Origin: CAZEHS01 sp964649745
Lineage (GTDB): Bacteria > Bacillota > Clostridia > Peptostreptococcales > Acidaminobacteraceae
Reading direction: 5' to 3'
NCBI GenBank assembly: GCA_964649745.1
Contig: CAZYQI010000009.1
Span: 1 to 64,000, forward strand
Length of the DNA stretch: 64,000 nucleotides
The position numbers and the translations under genes are program-made. Position 1 is the first letter of the stretch. The number at the start of each line of letters is the position of its first letter. Below, one piece after another: positions 41,934 to 51,832 of this stretch. The notes beneath the pieces were generated by a model. It was not told the DNA's origin and did no database searches. It saw nothing but the letters and a program-made list of their open reading frames with translations.

Positions 41934-43814
41934 TCAAACAGCTCCATTCTGATAGTATTTTTCATACCACTTTTGAAATACATACAATGTCCATAATCTA
42001 AAACTATGATTCTCTGATTCTTCAAAATGCTGTTTCATCATTTCTTCAACAACATCCGGCTGGAATATTCCCTGTTCTTTCAAACGCTCAGAATTCAAGG
42101 TCTGCAGGAGATCCTGTTTTAAGGGGCCTTTAAACCACTCCCCTACCGGAACGCCAAACCCTTGTTTTGTTCTGTTAATCATGCCCGGCGGAAACATATC
42201 CGAGAAGGTGTCCTTTAGTATCACCTTCTGATTCCGTCCTTTGATTTTAAACCGAGATGGTAGTCTGAAAGCAAGTTCCATCATATCCTTAGATAAGAAC
42301 GGGGCCCGTGTTTCAATTGAGGCGAGCATCGACATACGATCCACCTTAGCCAGCATATCCCCTTCAAGCACTACCCGCATATCCGTATAAAGCGTTCGTG
42401 TCAGTTCATCCTCAATTCCACTCCCGTGATAAATATCCTCAATGAACCCCAGGGCATTATCCTTATGGCAGTTGGGTTTGAGCAGTGGGCTTTCCTCGGA
42501 AAAACCCAGTTGCATCAGACGCTTGCGCTGCTCGAACAGATCATCATTCTTGCTTCGAACAACCTTTTTCATTTTTCTCACCATAGAACTGGTATCCGGA
42601 AGGGATTCGAGTACCGGCTCAAATATGCCTTCTGAAATGACTTTTGGCAACCGATTATATAAGCCTGTATAGTACCCCACTAGGTACTTACTGTAACCTG
42701 CAAACATCTCATCACCACCATCACCTGTAAGCACAACCTTCACATGATTACGGGCGAACTGCGATACGAAATATGTTGGGATGCATGAAGAATCAGCAAA
42801 GGGTTCATCCATATTGTCAAGAATCTTATCTAGCCAATTAATCGCATCTGAATAATCCAGGGTAATGACGTTATGGTCTGTGCCGTGGAATGCGGATACC
42901 GCCTTGGCCTTGTATGTCTCATCATATTCTGAAAGAGTGAAGCCCACGGAAAAGGTTCTGATTTTCTTACTTGATATCTTGCTCATCAGACCCGTGACAA
43001 TACTGGAATCTACACCGCCACTGAGAAAAGCACCCAAAGGAACATCACTTACCATCATGGCCTCAACCGATTGGGACATAACCCCTCGGACATGACGCTT
43101 TGCCTCCTCATAGTTAGCAATACTATTCGAAATACATGGTCGAACATCCCAATAGGACTGTATTCTCAATCCGTCTGAGTTAAGTTTCATCCAGTGTCCA
43201 GCCTCAAGCTTATGCACATTGCTAAAAATAGTCATTGGTGCCGGAATATATGTCAATGAAAGATAGATATTCAGAGCCGATAAATCAAGAGTAAAGACCT
43301 TACCCAACCCTTTTGTTATGGCTTTAAGTTCCGATGAAAAACCGAACTCTGTATCCGTATGGTAATAATACAGCGGCTTTTCACCCGCTCTGTCCCTTGC
43401 AATAAATACTTCTCTGGATTCTTTGTCATAGATTGCAAATGCGAACATTCCATCTAGTCTCTCAACGCAATCCTCGCCATATTCTTCAAAAAGATGCAAC
43501 ACAACCTCTGTATCGGAAGCGGTTTTCAGCTGGTGCCCCTTTTCTATTACCAATCTCTGAAGCTCTCGGTAATTGTAAATCTCCCCATTAAAAACGATCA
43601 GTTTATTCCCGTTTTCGTTGAAAATAGGTTGACTTCCCGTGCTGAGATCGATAATAGATAGTCGACGCATCCCCATGCCGCAGTACTCATCTGAATACAC
43701 CCCCTCTTCATCAGGGCCACGATGGGTAATACACCCATTCATTCGTGTAACGAGATCTCTGCAATATTCAGGTTTGCTATTTGATTTGAAGATGATGCCG
43801 TTGATTCCACACAT
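41934..43814 (-). CDS. asnB: Asparagine-synthase-like glutamine amidotransferase, copy 1
   Basis: Class II glutaminase (Cys2 of MCGINGIIF is the nucleophile, residues about 1-200) fused to an ATP-pyrophosphatase synthetase domain (FLSGGVDSSIV). Length 626 residues. Within polysaccharide loci such AsnB-like enzymes are thought to amidate uronic acids to uronamides rather than make asparagine. It is placed between a WbpI-like epimerase and a uronic-acid-forming dehydrogenase. A second one lies at 55840-57753, divergent enough to be separately acquired. Confidence 0.9.
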   Translation of the reverse strand: MCGINGIIFKSNSKPEYCRDLVTRMNGCITHRGPDEEGVYSDEYCGMGMRRLSIIDLSTGSQPIFNENGNKLIVFNGEIYNYRELQRLVIEKGHQLKTASDTEVVLHLFEEYGEDCVERLDGMFAFAIYDKESREVFIARDRAGEKPLYYYHTDTEFGFSSELKAITKGLGKVFTLDLSALNIYLSLTYIPAPMTIFSNVHKLEAGHWMKLNSDGLRIQSYWDVRPCISNSIANYEEAKRHVRGVMSQSVEAMMVSDVPLGAFLSGGVDSSIVTGLMSKISSKKIRTFSVGFTLSEYDETYKAKAVSAFHGTDHNVITLDYSDAINWLDKILDNMDEPFADSSCIPTYFVSQFARNHVKVVLTGDGGDEMFAGYSKYLVGYYTGLYNRLPKVISEGIFEPVLESLPDTSSMVRKMKKVVRSKNDDLFEQRKRLMQLGFSEESPLLKPNCHKDNALGFIEDIYHGSGIEDELTRTLYTDMRVVLEGDMLAKVDRMSMLASIETRAPFLSKDMMELAFRLPSRFKIKGRNQKVILKDTFSDMFPPGMINRTKQGFGVPVGEWFKGPLKQDLLQTLNSERLKEQGIFQPDVVEEMMKQHFEESENHSFRLWTLYVFQKWYEKYYQNGAV

Positions 43815-43839
43815 AATCCACCCTCTTGGTATCCGTATA

Positions 43840-44907
43840 TCAAGCTCCGAAATGTGCCTTTATTTTATCTACTATTTTTAATGTTGCGGTTCCGTCACCA
43901 TAATAATTCGGACGATCCAAGTTCCCTTCAAATGACACTAAAGCTTCTAAAAGCTTTCTTTCATCTGTCCCGGTTAAAACATTGTTTCCGTTTGATATCA
44001 ATTCAACCCATTCCGTTTCTTCGCGAAGCACGATACACGGGGTTCCCAGGAAGAATGCTTCTTTTTGAACACCACCACTATCCGTGAGTATTTTCTTTGC
44101 GCTTTTTTGCAGGTTAAGAATGTCATGGTACCCCAAGGGTTCCGTGAGTATTATGTTTGAAGGAATTGATACACTTTGATCAGCGATGAATTTTCTAGTC
44201 CTTGGGTGAACAGGGAACACAACCGGAAAACCCGACTTTTCAATCGCATGTAAAACAGCTTTTAACTTTTGTATATCTTGGGTGTTTTCTGCACGATGAA
44301 ACGTCATTAAATGATAGTTCTTTTCCCTGATGTTTAACGCACTGAGGATGGACGTTTTTTCCTCAGCGTTTTGAGAATACATCAAGGTCGCATCATACAT
44401 GATGTCTCCTACCTGAAAAACGCCACTCGTTATTCCTTCAGATTTCAAGTTTTCCACCGCCGTGTCGGTAGGACAAAAAAGCAGTGTTGAGAGATGATCC
44501 GACACAATCCGATTTTGTTCTTCTGGCATTTTTCTATTAAAGCTTCTTAGACCCGCTTCAATATGAAACACAGGAATGTTCAGTTTTGCTGCAGCCAGAG
44601 TACCTGCCAACGTAGAGTTGGTATCTCCAAATACAATAACACCCTCCGCCATTTCTTTAATCAATATCTCTTCAATTTTTGTCAGCATCTCCGCTGTTTG
44701 CTTTCCATGAGGCCCCGATCCAGCCTCTAAATCATATTCCGGACACCGAATTCCCAATTCATCGAAAAAATCACCGGCCATATTTCTATCATAATGCTGT
44801 CCTGTATTAATCAATACTTCTGAAAAACTATTCTGTAAATGCTTCTGAAGTGGGGCATATTTAATGATCTGAGGTCGTGTCCCAATTACTGTTATCAACT
44901 TGGTCAT
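43840..44907 (-). CDS. UDP-sugar 2-epimerase, WbpI/WecB superfamily
   Basis: Non-hydrolysing 2-epimerase fold, 355 residues: TVIGTRPQIIKYAPL, FGDTNSTLAGTLAAAKL, HIEAGLRSFNRKMPEEQNR and LTDSGGVQKEAFFLGTPCIV. The GDTNSTLAG and RSFNRKMPEE variants resemble WbpI/WlbD, which epimerise UDP-GlcNAc(3NAc)A to UDP-ManNAc(3NAc)A, more than they do the housekeeping WecB at 7674-8801. That reading fits the presence of WbpA/B/D/E-like genes. Overlaps the preceding gene by four bases. Confidence 0.85.
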   Translation of the reverse strand: MTKLITVIGTRPQIIKYAPLQKHLQNSFSEVLINTGQHYDRNMAGDFFDELGIRCPEYDLEAGSGPHGKQTAEMLTKIEEILIKEMAEGVIVFGDTNSTLAGTLAAAKLNIPVFHIEAGLRSFNRKMPEEQNRIVSDHLSTLLFCPTDTAVENLKSEGITSGVFQVGDIMYDATLMYSQNAEEKTSILSALNIREKNYHLMTFHRAENTQDIQKLKAVLHAIEKSGFPVVFPVHPRTRKFIADQSVSIPSNIILTEPLGYHDILNLQKSAKKILTDSGGVQKEAFFLGTPCIVLREETEWVELISNGNNVLTGTDERKLLEALVSFEGNLDRPNYYGDGTATLKIVDKIKAHFGA

Positions 44908-46226
44908 GATTTACCCTTCTTCTGTATATTCTTATAATGGAACCATAACGGCTTGACATACTTGAACAAGAACCGCTTTCCGGGAAAAACGTTAAACACA
45001 AACTTGAGTGACCGTTCGCGCAAATCCCTTCCGAGCTTTCCTTTTCTCATTAATTTTTCAACAGAGTGGTCTATACTCGAATTTGATTTACAGTCAACCC
45101 GCCCCATAAAAATCTGTCTCTCAAAATCTTCAACAAAAGACTTAAGATCGTACTTCCCACTGAGAATAATATCTTCATAGGCTGTATCTGTAATACGCTT
45201 TCGTGTCTCACCGTCTAAAAAGGCTTCGATAACCTGATTAATATTTGAGAAATCCTTCTTAAGAGGGATATAGTGCTCCCAAGGAGTCAAAACGCCAGAA
45301 TAAGTTCCTTCAAAAAGCACCTGACACACTCTAAACGCAATCGCTTCAAAATGTCTGGGACTAATTGTGCGATAATATACCAAGTCCTCATGAGGTTCCA
45401 GAACAGTTCTCCAAAACTCTTCATAGCTTAAAGATTTGGCAGAACTAAGATATGCCTTTGTCTTCTCCGATACGGAATCCTCTAGATCAAAAATGCTCAC
45501 TCCGGCCTCGACACCTAAACAGCCCTTGCTGGACGCAAGAAAATCGTACCAGTCAAGACCGCCCTTGCGGGACTCTTCACCCACACAAATATCTGTCACC
45601 AGTTGATACTGGGAAGAGTGTTTCAAGAATTGGTGGGCGATCTCCGTTTTTTCTTTCCCCTTCCTTCCCCAGGACAAGGGCAACTCTCTTGCCCTGTATG
45701 TAATGTCCAAACTTTTTTTCACTGAGTCCCAGGTGACATCTTTTGATGCATTTATTAACACATCACTTACATATCCCGGCAAATAGGTAATGATACGTCC
45801 AACTTCCGGGGTGTACTTTCCATATACCTTACCGTACTCTGACTCTTGTAGTAATGTGTAAATGCAGTTTATCCGGTTATCTTTTATAAAGCTGAATCGT
45901 TGCATACAATTGCAATGTTCATCCTGAAACATTGCAACCTTATATCCCTTCGACGCCTTCAAGTACTCCAGGAAACCCTGTGAAAGCGGATAGTGATCAT
46001 GACAAAAAATTGAATAGTGCAGCACGATTACCTTAAATTGAGCATCACTTAAACCTTTTGGAAAACCGTGCTCGGTATTGACAGGCCAAACGGAATAATT
46101 CTCCGATGCCCCCAAAGCATCCACAAACTCGTTTAAGCTGGGGGCCAAATCATATACCCGGCAGTTATACAGTAAAAGCACACCATTTATCAATGAGTGC
46201 TTTTCAGATTCTTCAGTGCTTTCCAT
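44904..46226 (-). CDS. Putative glycosyltransferase, three-paralogue family, member 1
   Basis: Protein of about 440 residues, no firm family. It shares ordered motifs with the proteins at 46190-47443 and 49146-50387: VLLLYN at the start, LHYSIF, MFQDEHC, the variant DITYRARELP, LGVEAGVSIFDLED, SPRHFEAIAFRVCQVLFEG and HYIPLKKDFSNI. The C-terminal block, with Arg, Glu and Gly placed like the donor site of CgeB-type GT-B enzymes, is why I favour a glycosyltransferase. This member is most divergent and has an extra basic C-terminal tail. Start is uncertain: ATG 46226 (GGGTGAT ahead) or a TTG at 46193 overlapping the previous stop. Confidence 0.7.
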   Translation of the reverse strand: MESTEESEKHSLINGVLLLYNCRVYDLAPSLNEFVDALGASENYSVWPVNTEHGFPKGLSDAQFKVIVLHYSIFCHDHYPLSQGFLEYLKASKGYKVAMFQDEHCNCMQRFSFIKDNRINCIYTLLQESEYGKVYGKYTPEVGRIITYLPGYVSDVLINASKDVTWDSVKKSLDITYRARELPLSWGRKGKEKTEIAHQFLKHSSQYQLVTDICVGEESRKGGLDWYDFLASSKGCLGVEAGVSIFDLEDSVSEKTKAYLSSAKSLSYEEFWRTVLEPHEDLVYYRTISPRHFEAIAFRVCQVLFEGTYSGVLTPWEHYIPLKKDFSNINQVIEAFLDGETRKRITDTAYEDIILSGKYDLKSFVEDFERQIFMGRVDCKSNSSIDHSVEKLMRKGKLGRDLRERSLKFVFNVFPGKRFLFKYVKPLWFHYKNIQKKGKS

Positions 46227-47443
46227 AGTGCTATCACCCACACCCTTCCCGGAAAATTATGATACAACGGCCATTTTGCATAGGCCCATACGATCGATCT
46301 CAACGGATACCTTATCCTTTGGAGGTCACTATCGTTGAATAAAGCTTCCGTGTCACTGGACTCCCCGATAAGTGTATCTATCTGGTTCGCTAAAACGCGA
46401 TAGTGATAATTTCCCGACTGAATCAAATCGTTGTATGCCTGGTCCGCCAGCGCGGAACAAAAGGCATCATCCTTCATATAGCTCAGTACTTCCTGGATAT
46501 TCGAAAAATCCTTTTTCAGGGGGATATAGTGAACGTACGGCTTCACAATACCATTGTAATGCCCTTCAAAAAGTATTTGAGTGACTCGAAACGCTGCAGC
46601 TTCAAAAAGCCTCGGGCTGATTGCCCGATATCTTATGTTATCCTCCCAGGGCATAAGAACAGACTCGTAAAACTCATCAAATGTTGTTTCCGGTTTTTCT
46701 CTCATCATTCTCAGATATTCAGGATATACAACGTCATCAATATCAACAACCGAAACCCCTGATTCCACGCCTAAAACGAATTTACAATCTGCCAAATAAT
46801 TAAACCACGCATCACCGTATATCCTTTTATGCTCCTCAGTCTCTATGTCCACTTTATAGCCTTGCTCCTGGGCAATTTCGCGAAATTTTTCCGCAATAAG
46901 ATGCTTTTCTTGTGCTCCCTTGCCCATATAATACGGCAGTCGCCGGGCTCTGTACCCAATATCAATCCTTCTTTGATCCACAGAAATGGTTTTAGCTTTC
47001 CCTAATTCCATAAGCTTATCGCTTACGAATCCAGTAAAGGTCGTATGCACTTGAACATCCTTGCAGTATTTATTGTAGGTATTGGAATACTCATCTTCCT
47101 CAAATATTGAAAAAACATGCCTTATTCCATATTCATCAATAAATCTAAACCTTTGCCTACAATGCTGGTACTCATCTTGAAACATCGCGATTTTCAAACC
47201 CGAAAAGTTTCTAATATACTCGTAGTGTTCTCTTGTTAAGCAGTATGTTGCAGTTCCAAACAGAGAATAATGAAGAATCAACGCATCATAGTTATTCTTG
47301 TAAATCCCCTTGGGAAATCCTAGCTCTGTATTTATGGATGTAATCACATGATTCGAATTATTGATAATTGAACTAACATGGTCCATAATGGTGCTAGAAT
47401 TTTTGAACACCGTATGGTTATAGATAAAAAGTACGTTTTTCAT
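46190..47443 (-). CDS. Putative glycosyltransferase, three-paralogue family, member 2
   Basis: 417 residues from the ATG at 47443 (MKNVLFIYNHTVFKN), six bases after CGGAG. Motifs in order: LHYSLFG, MFQDEYQHCRQR, DIGYRARRLPYYMGKGAQEK, LGVESGVSVVDID, SPRLFEAAAFRVTQILFEGH, HYIPLKKDFSNIQEV. Closely similar to member 3. No signal peptide or membrane helix; presumably a cytoplasmic, peripheral enzyme. The repeated presence of the family in one cluster suggests successive additions of related sugars. Confidence 0.72.
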   Translation of the reverse strand: MKNVLFIYNHTVFKNSSTIMDHVSSIINNSNHVITSINTELGFPKGIYKNNYDALILHYSLFGTATYCLTREHYEYIRNFSGLKIAMFQDEYQHCRQRFRFIDEYGIRHVFSIFEEDEYSNTYNKYCKDVQVHTTFTGFVSDKLMELGKAKTISVDQRRIDIGYRARRLPYYMGKGAQEKHLIAEKFREIAQEQGYKVDIETEEHKRIYGDAWFNYLADCKFVLGVESGVSVVDIDDVVYPEYLRMMREKPETTFDEFYESVLMPWEDNIRYRAISPRLFEAAAFRVTQILFEGHYNGIVKPYVHYIPLKKDFSNIQEVLSYMKDDAFCSALADQAYNDLIQSGNYHYRVLANQIDTLIGESSDTEALFNDSDLQRIRYPLRSIVWAYAKWPLYHNFPGRVWVIALWKALKNLKSTH

Positions 47444-47607
47444 AATTTCTCCGTATTGTTGATGGTAGCAACTGTTAAAATACCTGTTCCATATTGATAC
47501 CATAAACCTAGTGTTCATCCCATCTTTGGCAAAACAAATGGCAGCCCGTTAGAAAAATATAACTACAGACTTTTTCAATAATCGAATATACAGTTAAAAC
47601 TATACAA

Positions 47608-48369
47608 TCATTGATCTTCTTTCATATTTAGCTGTGGAGTTAAAAATGTTTTGTTCCCATTCCAGCAACAATACGCACCCTCAAAACCTGGAAAATAGAG
47701 TGCACGGGCAAATCGATCAATGGTTTCTGGATTTATCGTGGTAATTTCTCTATATGCAGACAGCGAATTCCGTCCATAAAAATGTCCGTTGCCATCCTGT
47801 TTATACGGTGAAAAATCGGTTTTAAAATCTAACGAAATCAGCATTTTGAACATATCAAACGCCAAATCTGAGGCTTTATTAAAAAGCGAGTATGCAGTAT
47901 CAGTAGCTGTAATATCAAACCCCGGTTGATACAGGATGTCTCCGGAATCAACCGATCCGCTCATGAGATGAACAGTAACATAGTACTTGGAATCATTGTT
48001 TATAATTGCATGGTTGTAGCTGTAATATCCCTTGTACTCCGGTAATTTTGCACAATGAATATTTACTGCCCTTCCAGGCAAATTCACTAGAATGGCGTTG
48101 CTAAGTATCCATGGGTGCTGAACAGAAATCAAATTCTCGATTTCGTGTTCTCTGATCACCTCAATAAGTTCTTGCTCGTTCCGTTTTTCATTCCCGATAA
48201 CTGGTATCGCATTGCTTTTGCAATAATTGAATATTCGATTTGTCCCCCACCAATTATTAACGGACTCATTGGTTACAACGGCACCTACTAGATTTGGATG
48301 ACTCTCGATAACCTCAAAAAAACAACGCTCGCCAAGCGGCTTCTGAATCAAAAGTACAGCTTTTTTCAT
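47608..48369 (-). CDS. Formyltransferase-fold protein, probable sugar N-formyltransferase
   Basis: Protein of 253 residues with the formyl-tetrahydrofolate transferase core. Asn103, His105 (NIHCAKLPEYKGYYSYNHAI) and Asp141 (SVDSGDIL) match the catalytic Asn-His-Asp triad of methionyl-tRNA formyltransferase. The tRNA-binding C-terminal OB domain is replaced by a short region (about 180-253), so the substrate is more likely an amino sugar of the glycan. ATGA overlap with the SGNH gene. The 164 bp between it and the preceding paralogue gene contain nothing I recognise. Confidence 0.82.
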   Translation of the reverse strand: MKKAVLLIQKPLGERCFFEVIESHPNLVGAVVTNESVNNWWGTNRIFNYCKSNAIPVIGNEKRNEQELIEVIREHEIENLISVQHPWILSNAILVNLPGRAVNIHCAKLPEYKGYYSYNHAIINNDSKYYVTVHLMSGSVDSGDILYQPGFDITATDTAYSLFNKASDLAFDMFKMLISLDFKTDFSPYKQDGNGHFYGRNSLSAYREITTINPETIDRFARALYFPGFEGAYCCWNGNKTFLTPQLNMKEDQ

Positions 48370-49019
48370 TTTATTTTCAACTGCCTCTCTACACATTTAA
48401 GAATCTTAGGATAAACATACTCAAAATAGACATCATGTCCAACCAACCCTAGGTGCAATTCATCATCTAGAAGGTATTTTGAATAATTGTCGTCTTCAGA
48501 AATAGACTCAAAGTGCTTTTCTATATCAATAAGCTGAACACCAACTTTAAATTCACTGGACACCTGACGAATTAAGCAATTATAATAATGATTGCTTTCT
48601 TGATAAGTACAGTTTGCGTACTCATATTTCGTCTTGTCTCTACAGGAAATGTGGTTTGTATTTAAAAATATATCTTCTATTCCGAAACTTCTTGCCCTAA
48701 TTATTATCTCTTTTAGATTGGCTTTAAAGGCTTCTGGACTAACCCTGGGATTTCCGTTGTCAGTTTTCCAATAATTACAGTCATTCATGCCAAATTGGAT
48801 GATCAATATATCAAATTGATTTGATTGAACATCATATGGCATTCTTTCAAGCGCCATTCTTGTAGTATTTCCATTGACGGACGCATTGGTTACAGATATT
48901 GGAACAGCAACCTCCTTTGAGAACTCGTCAAGTGCTGCAGAAATTCTTGTAACCCAACCTTTATGAATTGATATGCCTTGCCCGAAACAGATCGAATCTC
49001 CAAAAAAGCAAATGTTCAT
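48366..49019 (-). CDS. SGNH/GDSL hydrolase
   Basis: 217 residues: block I GDSI with nucleophile Ser9, block II around NASVNGNTT, block III GMND and block V DELHLGLVGH supplying Asp and His. No signal peptide, so it acts inside the cell or as an acyl-transferring/acyl-editing enzyme on glycan intermediates. It is translationally coupled (ATGA) to the formyltransferase-like gene, pointing to a joint modification step. Confidence 0.85.
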   Translation of the reverse strand: MNICFFGDSICFGQGISIHKGWVTRISAALDEFSKEVAVPISVTNASVNGNTTRMALERMPYDVQSNQFDILIIQFGMNDCNYWKTDNGNPRVSPEAFKANLKEIIIRARSFGIEDIFLNTNHISCRDKTKYEYANCTYQESNHYYNCLIRQVSSEFKVGVQLIDIEKHFESISEDDNYSKYLLDDELHLGLVGHDVYFEYVYPKILKCVERQLKIK

Positions 49020-49145
49020 ACCGTTCCCCCTACGCGAGACTTAGCAGCCATATTTAAGATTAATGGTAAATGCTCTTCACACATTTTCTGTGGAATATCA
49101 ACTAATCCGATTATTAAATACTCCACATCTACATCAAATTCCCAT

Positions 49146-50387
49146 TCACTTATTCTTGATTTTTCTTATTTCAAATTTAATTTTTTTGTAAATATACTCA
49201 AGATATCTTTTTGTCATTCTGAAAGGAAAATCCAAACTTAAAATAAAATTATTTATTACATTCACCTTAATTTCAGCTATCAATTCCAAATTAATACTTG
49301 AATATGTTTGTTCATCAAAGCCCTTAATGAATTCTTTATAAGCGTACTTCCCTGACAATATGAGGTCTTCATAGGCCTGGTTGACTAACTTGATTCTCGT
49401 ATTTATATCAGAATACTGATTTATGACTTCGTCAATATTTGAAAAATCTTTCTTTAAAGAAATATAGTGTATTCCCGGTTTCATTACACCGTTATAATAA
49501 CCTTCATATAGTATTTGACATACTTTAAGTGCAGCACTTTCAAAATGCCTTGGACTCAATTGTCTGTATTGGATCAGTTCATCTTGATCCATTAAAAACT
49601 TTTGAGATATTTCTTCAAATGATATCTCGGGATTAATTCTTATTTCATTTTCACACAGATCCTTAATCGACCCGGTAACATCAAATAGTGAAACCCCGGC
49701 CTCTACGCCAAGTACCGCTTGGCACTCAGATAAAAAATCCGTCCACTTCTTCCCGTACAAGCGATCACATTCATCCGTACTTATGTCTAATTTTAGATTC
49801 GTTTTTTCAGTCTTCTCGCGAAACACATTTGATATTTCGTGTTTCTCCTGAGCACCTTTTCCCATATAAAACGGAAGTTTGCGTGCTCTGTAACCAACAT
49901 CAATTGTTCTGTTCGAAAAGTCCTTATATGCACAACGTGCATTTTTGACCATTTCATCATCTACATAACCTGTCAAGGTCGAGTATACTTTTTTTATGTT
50001 TGAAAATTTATAGTATGTCTGGTCATGATATGTTTCATCCAACAAAGTATAGAGAACATCGATATTACACCTGTCAATAAATGTACATCTTTTGGGGAAA
50101 AAATGATACTCATCCTGGAAAAATGCGATCTTGTATGATTTAGAATCGATTATATATTTTTCCAACCAATCATCAATGCAGTAGTTATCGCTGCCAAAAA
50201 GAGAATAATGCAAAATAATGACATCGAATTTACATGCAAACAATAACGCGGGTGACCCAAACTCGGTGTTAATAAGTATGGGCTGAAGAATTGAATATTT
50301 CTTAAATGCATTTACGTGTTCCATAATTGTATTTGCATTTTTTTTAATTGAATTGTGATAAAGCAATACCGCATTTGCCACACCCAT
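49146..50387 (-). CDS. Putative glycosyltransferase, three-paralogue family, member 3
   Basis: 413 residues, with the same motif order as members 1 and 2: VLLYHNSIKKNANTIMEHV, LHYSLFGSDNYC, FFQDEYHFFPKRC, DVGYRARKLPFYMGKGAQEK, LGVEAGVSLFDVTG, SPRHFEAAALKVCQILYEG and HYISLKKDFSNIDEV. It is encoded in visibly AT-rich DNA, unlike members 1 and 2, and overlaps the wzx stop by one base (TAATG). The 126 bp downstream (49020-49145) contain nothing recognisable. Confidence 0.72.
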   Translation of the reverse strand: MGVANAVLLYHNSIKKNANTIMEHVNAFKKYSILQPILINTEFGSPALLFACKFDVIILHYSLFGSDNYCIDDWLEKYIIDSKSYKIAFFQDEYHFFPKRCTFIDRCNIDVLYTLLDETYHDQTYYKFSNIKKVYSTLTGYVDDEMVKNARCAYKDFSNRTIDVGYRARKLPFYMGKGAQEKHEISNVFREKTEKTNLKLDISTDECDRLYGKKWTDFLSECQAVLGVEAGVSLFDVTGSIKDLCENEIRINPEISFEEISQKFLMDQDELIQYRQLSPRHFESAALKVCQILYEGYYNGVMKPGIHYISLKKDFSNIDEVINQYSDINTRIKLVNQAYEDLILSGKYAYKEFIKGFDEQTYSSINLELIAEIKVNVINNFILSLDFPFRMTKRYLEYIYKKIKFEIRKIKNK

Positions 50388-51832
50388 TATGCACCTCTTC
50401 TTACAAATAATGAATATATCGATCGTTTATCTTTCGCATCGAGGATGTTAGAGTTAATAACCATCACTCCAACAAGCAGAACGCACACGCTTTTTATGAT
50501 TATTGTAATCCCAATATTACTTAAGAATATATACTGTAAAGGCAATGCCCAGGATGTAAAAAACAATATTTTTAGTATTTTAAGAATATCCACCTTGCCA
50601 CCAAATGATTTTGTAGAAACTACAGTAATCATAAGGACCATTAGCGTATACGTAATTAACAAGGACATCGCGGCCCCTATTAAACCTCCGCGCGGAGTAA
50701 TAATTAAGTTTAGAACAATATTAACTACTGAACAGATTATCTCTATCAATACTATCACTTTGGTGTTTTCTGTAATATATAATCCGATCAGAACAACGCT
50801 TACAGCTCCTTTTAAGACCAATGCATATCCAATTAACGGAATCACTTTGATTGACTCTAAAAAATTCCCATGTGTTAGTATGATGATTAGTTCTCTAGAA
50901 AACAACGAAACTCCAAAAACACAAGCGCAACTTATAAGGAAATAATATACGATCGCACGATTATATAATGAATAGTCTTTATCCGTTTTGTATGAACTTA
51001 AATACAGCGGTTGCCACGCTGAACTGAATGCATTAGATAACATAGTAACTCCCACCGTCAACGAAAACGCCATGGTATAGTTTCCCACTGCAGTTAGACC
51101 AAAATGGCTTTGTAATATCCACCTATCAAACGATTCAATTACCCAAAAAGCTAATGCAGCAGGTATCAAAGGAGCTCCATATCTAACCATCTGCACGATT
51201 TTACTCCACTCCCAGATAAAACTGGCTCTCCGTGCACCTAAAATTCCAAAATAGAGCACCATTACAGCCCCGACTATAACATCACTTAGAAAAAATCCTT
51301 CAACACCCATTTTCAATGATGCCACAAAATATATTTTTAGACATATGGTCATAAAAATCCTAAGGACACTTGCAAATAGATATGCTTTTAAATTCTCTCT
51401 AACTCTAAACAATGTTAAAGGAATTGTGTGGATATTTTTTAAATATACTCCAACAACGGTCATTATGTAGACACCTACAAAACTCAAATCACCGAGCATT
51501 AGGTGGGTCAGAGGTTTTGAAAGCAGGATAAATATGCCCATAAGTATCAGTGGTGCTATCACTGAAAACAGAATGGCTGATGAAATATAATTCTCTTTCT
51601 CCCGGTTATCTTCACAGGAATAGTAATACCAAAACAACCCTGTTGGCACACCAAGTGAAAATAAACTTATCAGCAATATGCTCATAATGTTCAAAATTCC
51701 AATTATTCCATAATCAGAAGCAGAGAGATATGAAGTAAAAAGTGGTAACAAAATGAAATTAAGCAACGAACCAACCACATCTCCAATGCCGTATAATGCA
51801 GAATGCTTAAACAGTTTCTTTATTGAGCTCAT
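50387..51832 (-). CDS. wzx: Polysaccharide flippase, Wzx/MATE-like
   Basis: Integral membrane protein of 481 residues with about 12-14 helices, typical of the polysaccharide transport family that flips undecaprenyl-PP-linked repeat units. The N-terminal KLFKHSALYGIGDVVGSLLNF and the RGGLIGAAMSLLITY region are of the Wzx kind. AT-rich coding sequence. Its start overlaps the preceding methyltransferase gene by 26 bp. Confidence 0.87.
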   Translation of the reverse strand: MSSIKKLFKHSALYGIGDVVGSLLNFILLPLFTSYLSASDYGIIGILNIMSILLISLFSLGVPTGLFWYYYSCEDNREKENYISSAILFSVIAPLILMGIFILLSKPLTHLMLGDLSFVGVYIMTVVGVYLKNIHTIPLTLFRVRENLKAYLFASVLRIFMTICLKIYFVASLKMGVEGFFLSDVIVGAVMVLYFGILGARRASFIWEWSKIVQMVRYGAPLIPAALAFWVIESFDRWILQSHFGLTAVGNYTMAFSLTVGVTMLSNAFSSAWQPLYLSSYKTDKDYSLYNRAIVYYFLISCACVFGVSLFSRELIIILTHGNFLESIKVIPLIGYALVLKGAVSVVLIGLYITENTKVIVLIEIICSVVNIVLNLIITPRGGLIGAAMSLLITYTLMVLMITVVSTKSFGGKVDILKILKILFFTSWALPLQYIFLSNIGITIIIKSVCVLLVGVMVINSNILDAKDKRSIYSLFVRRGA

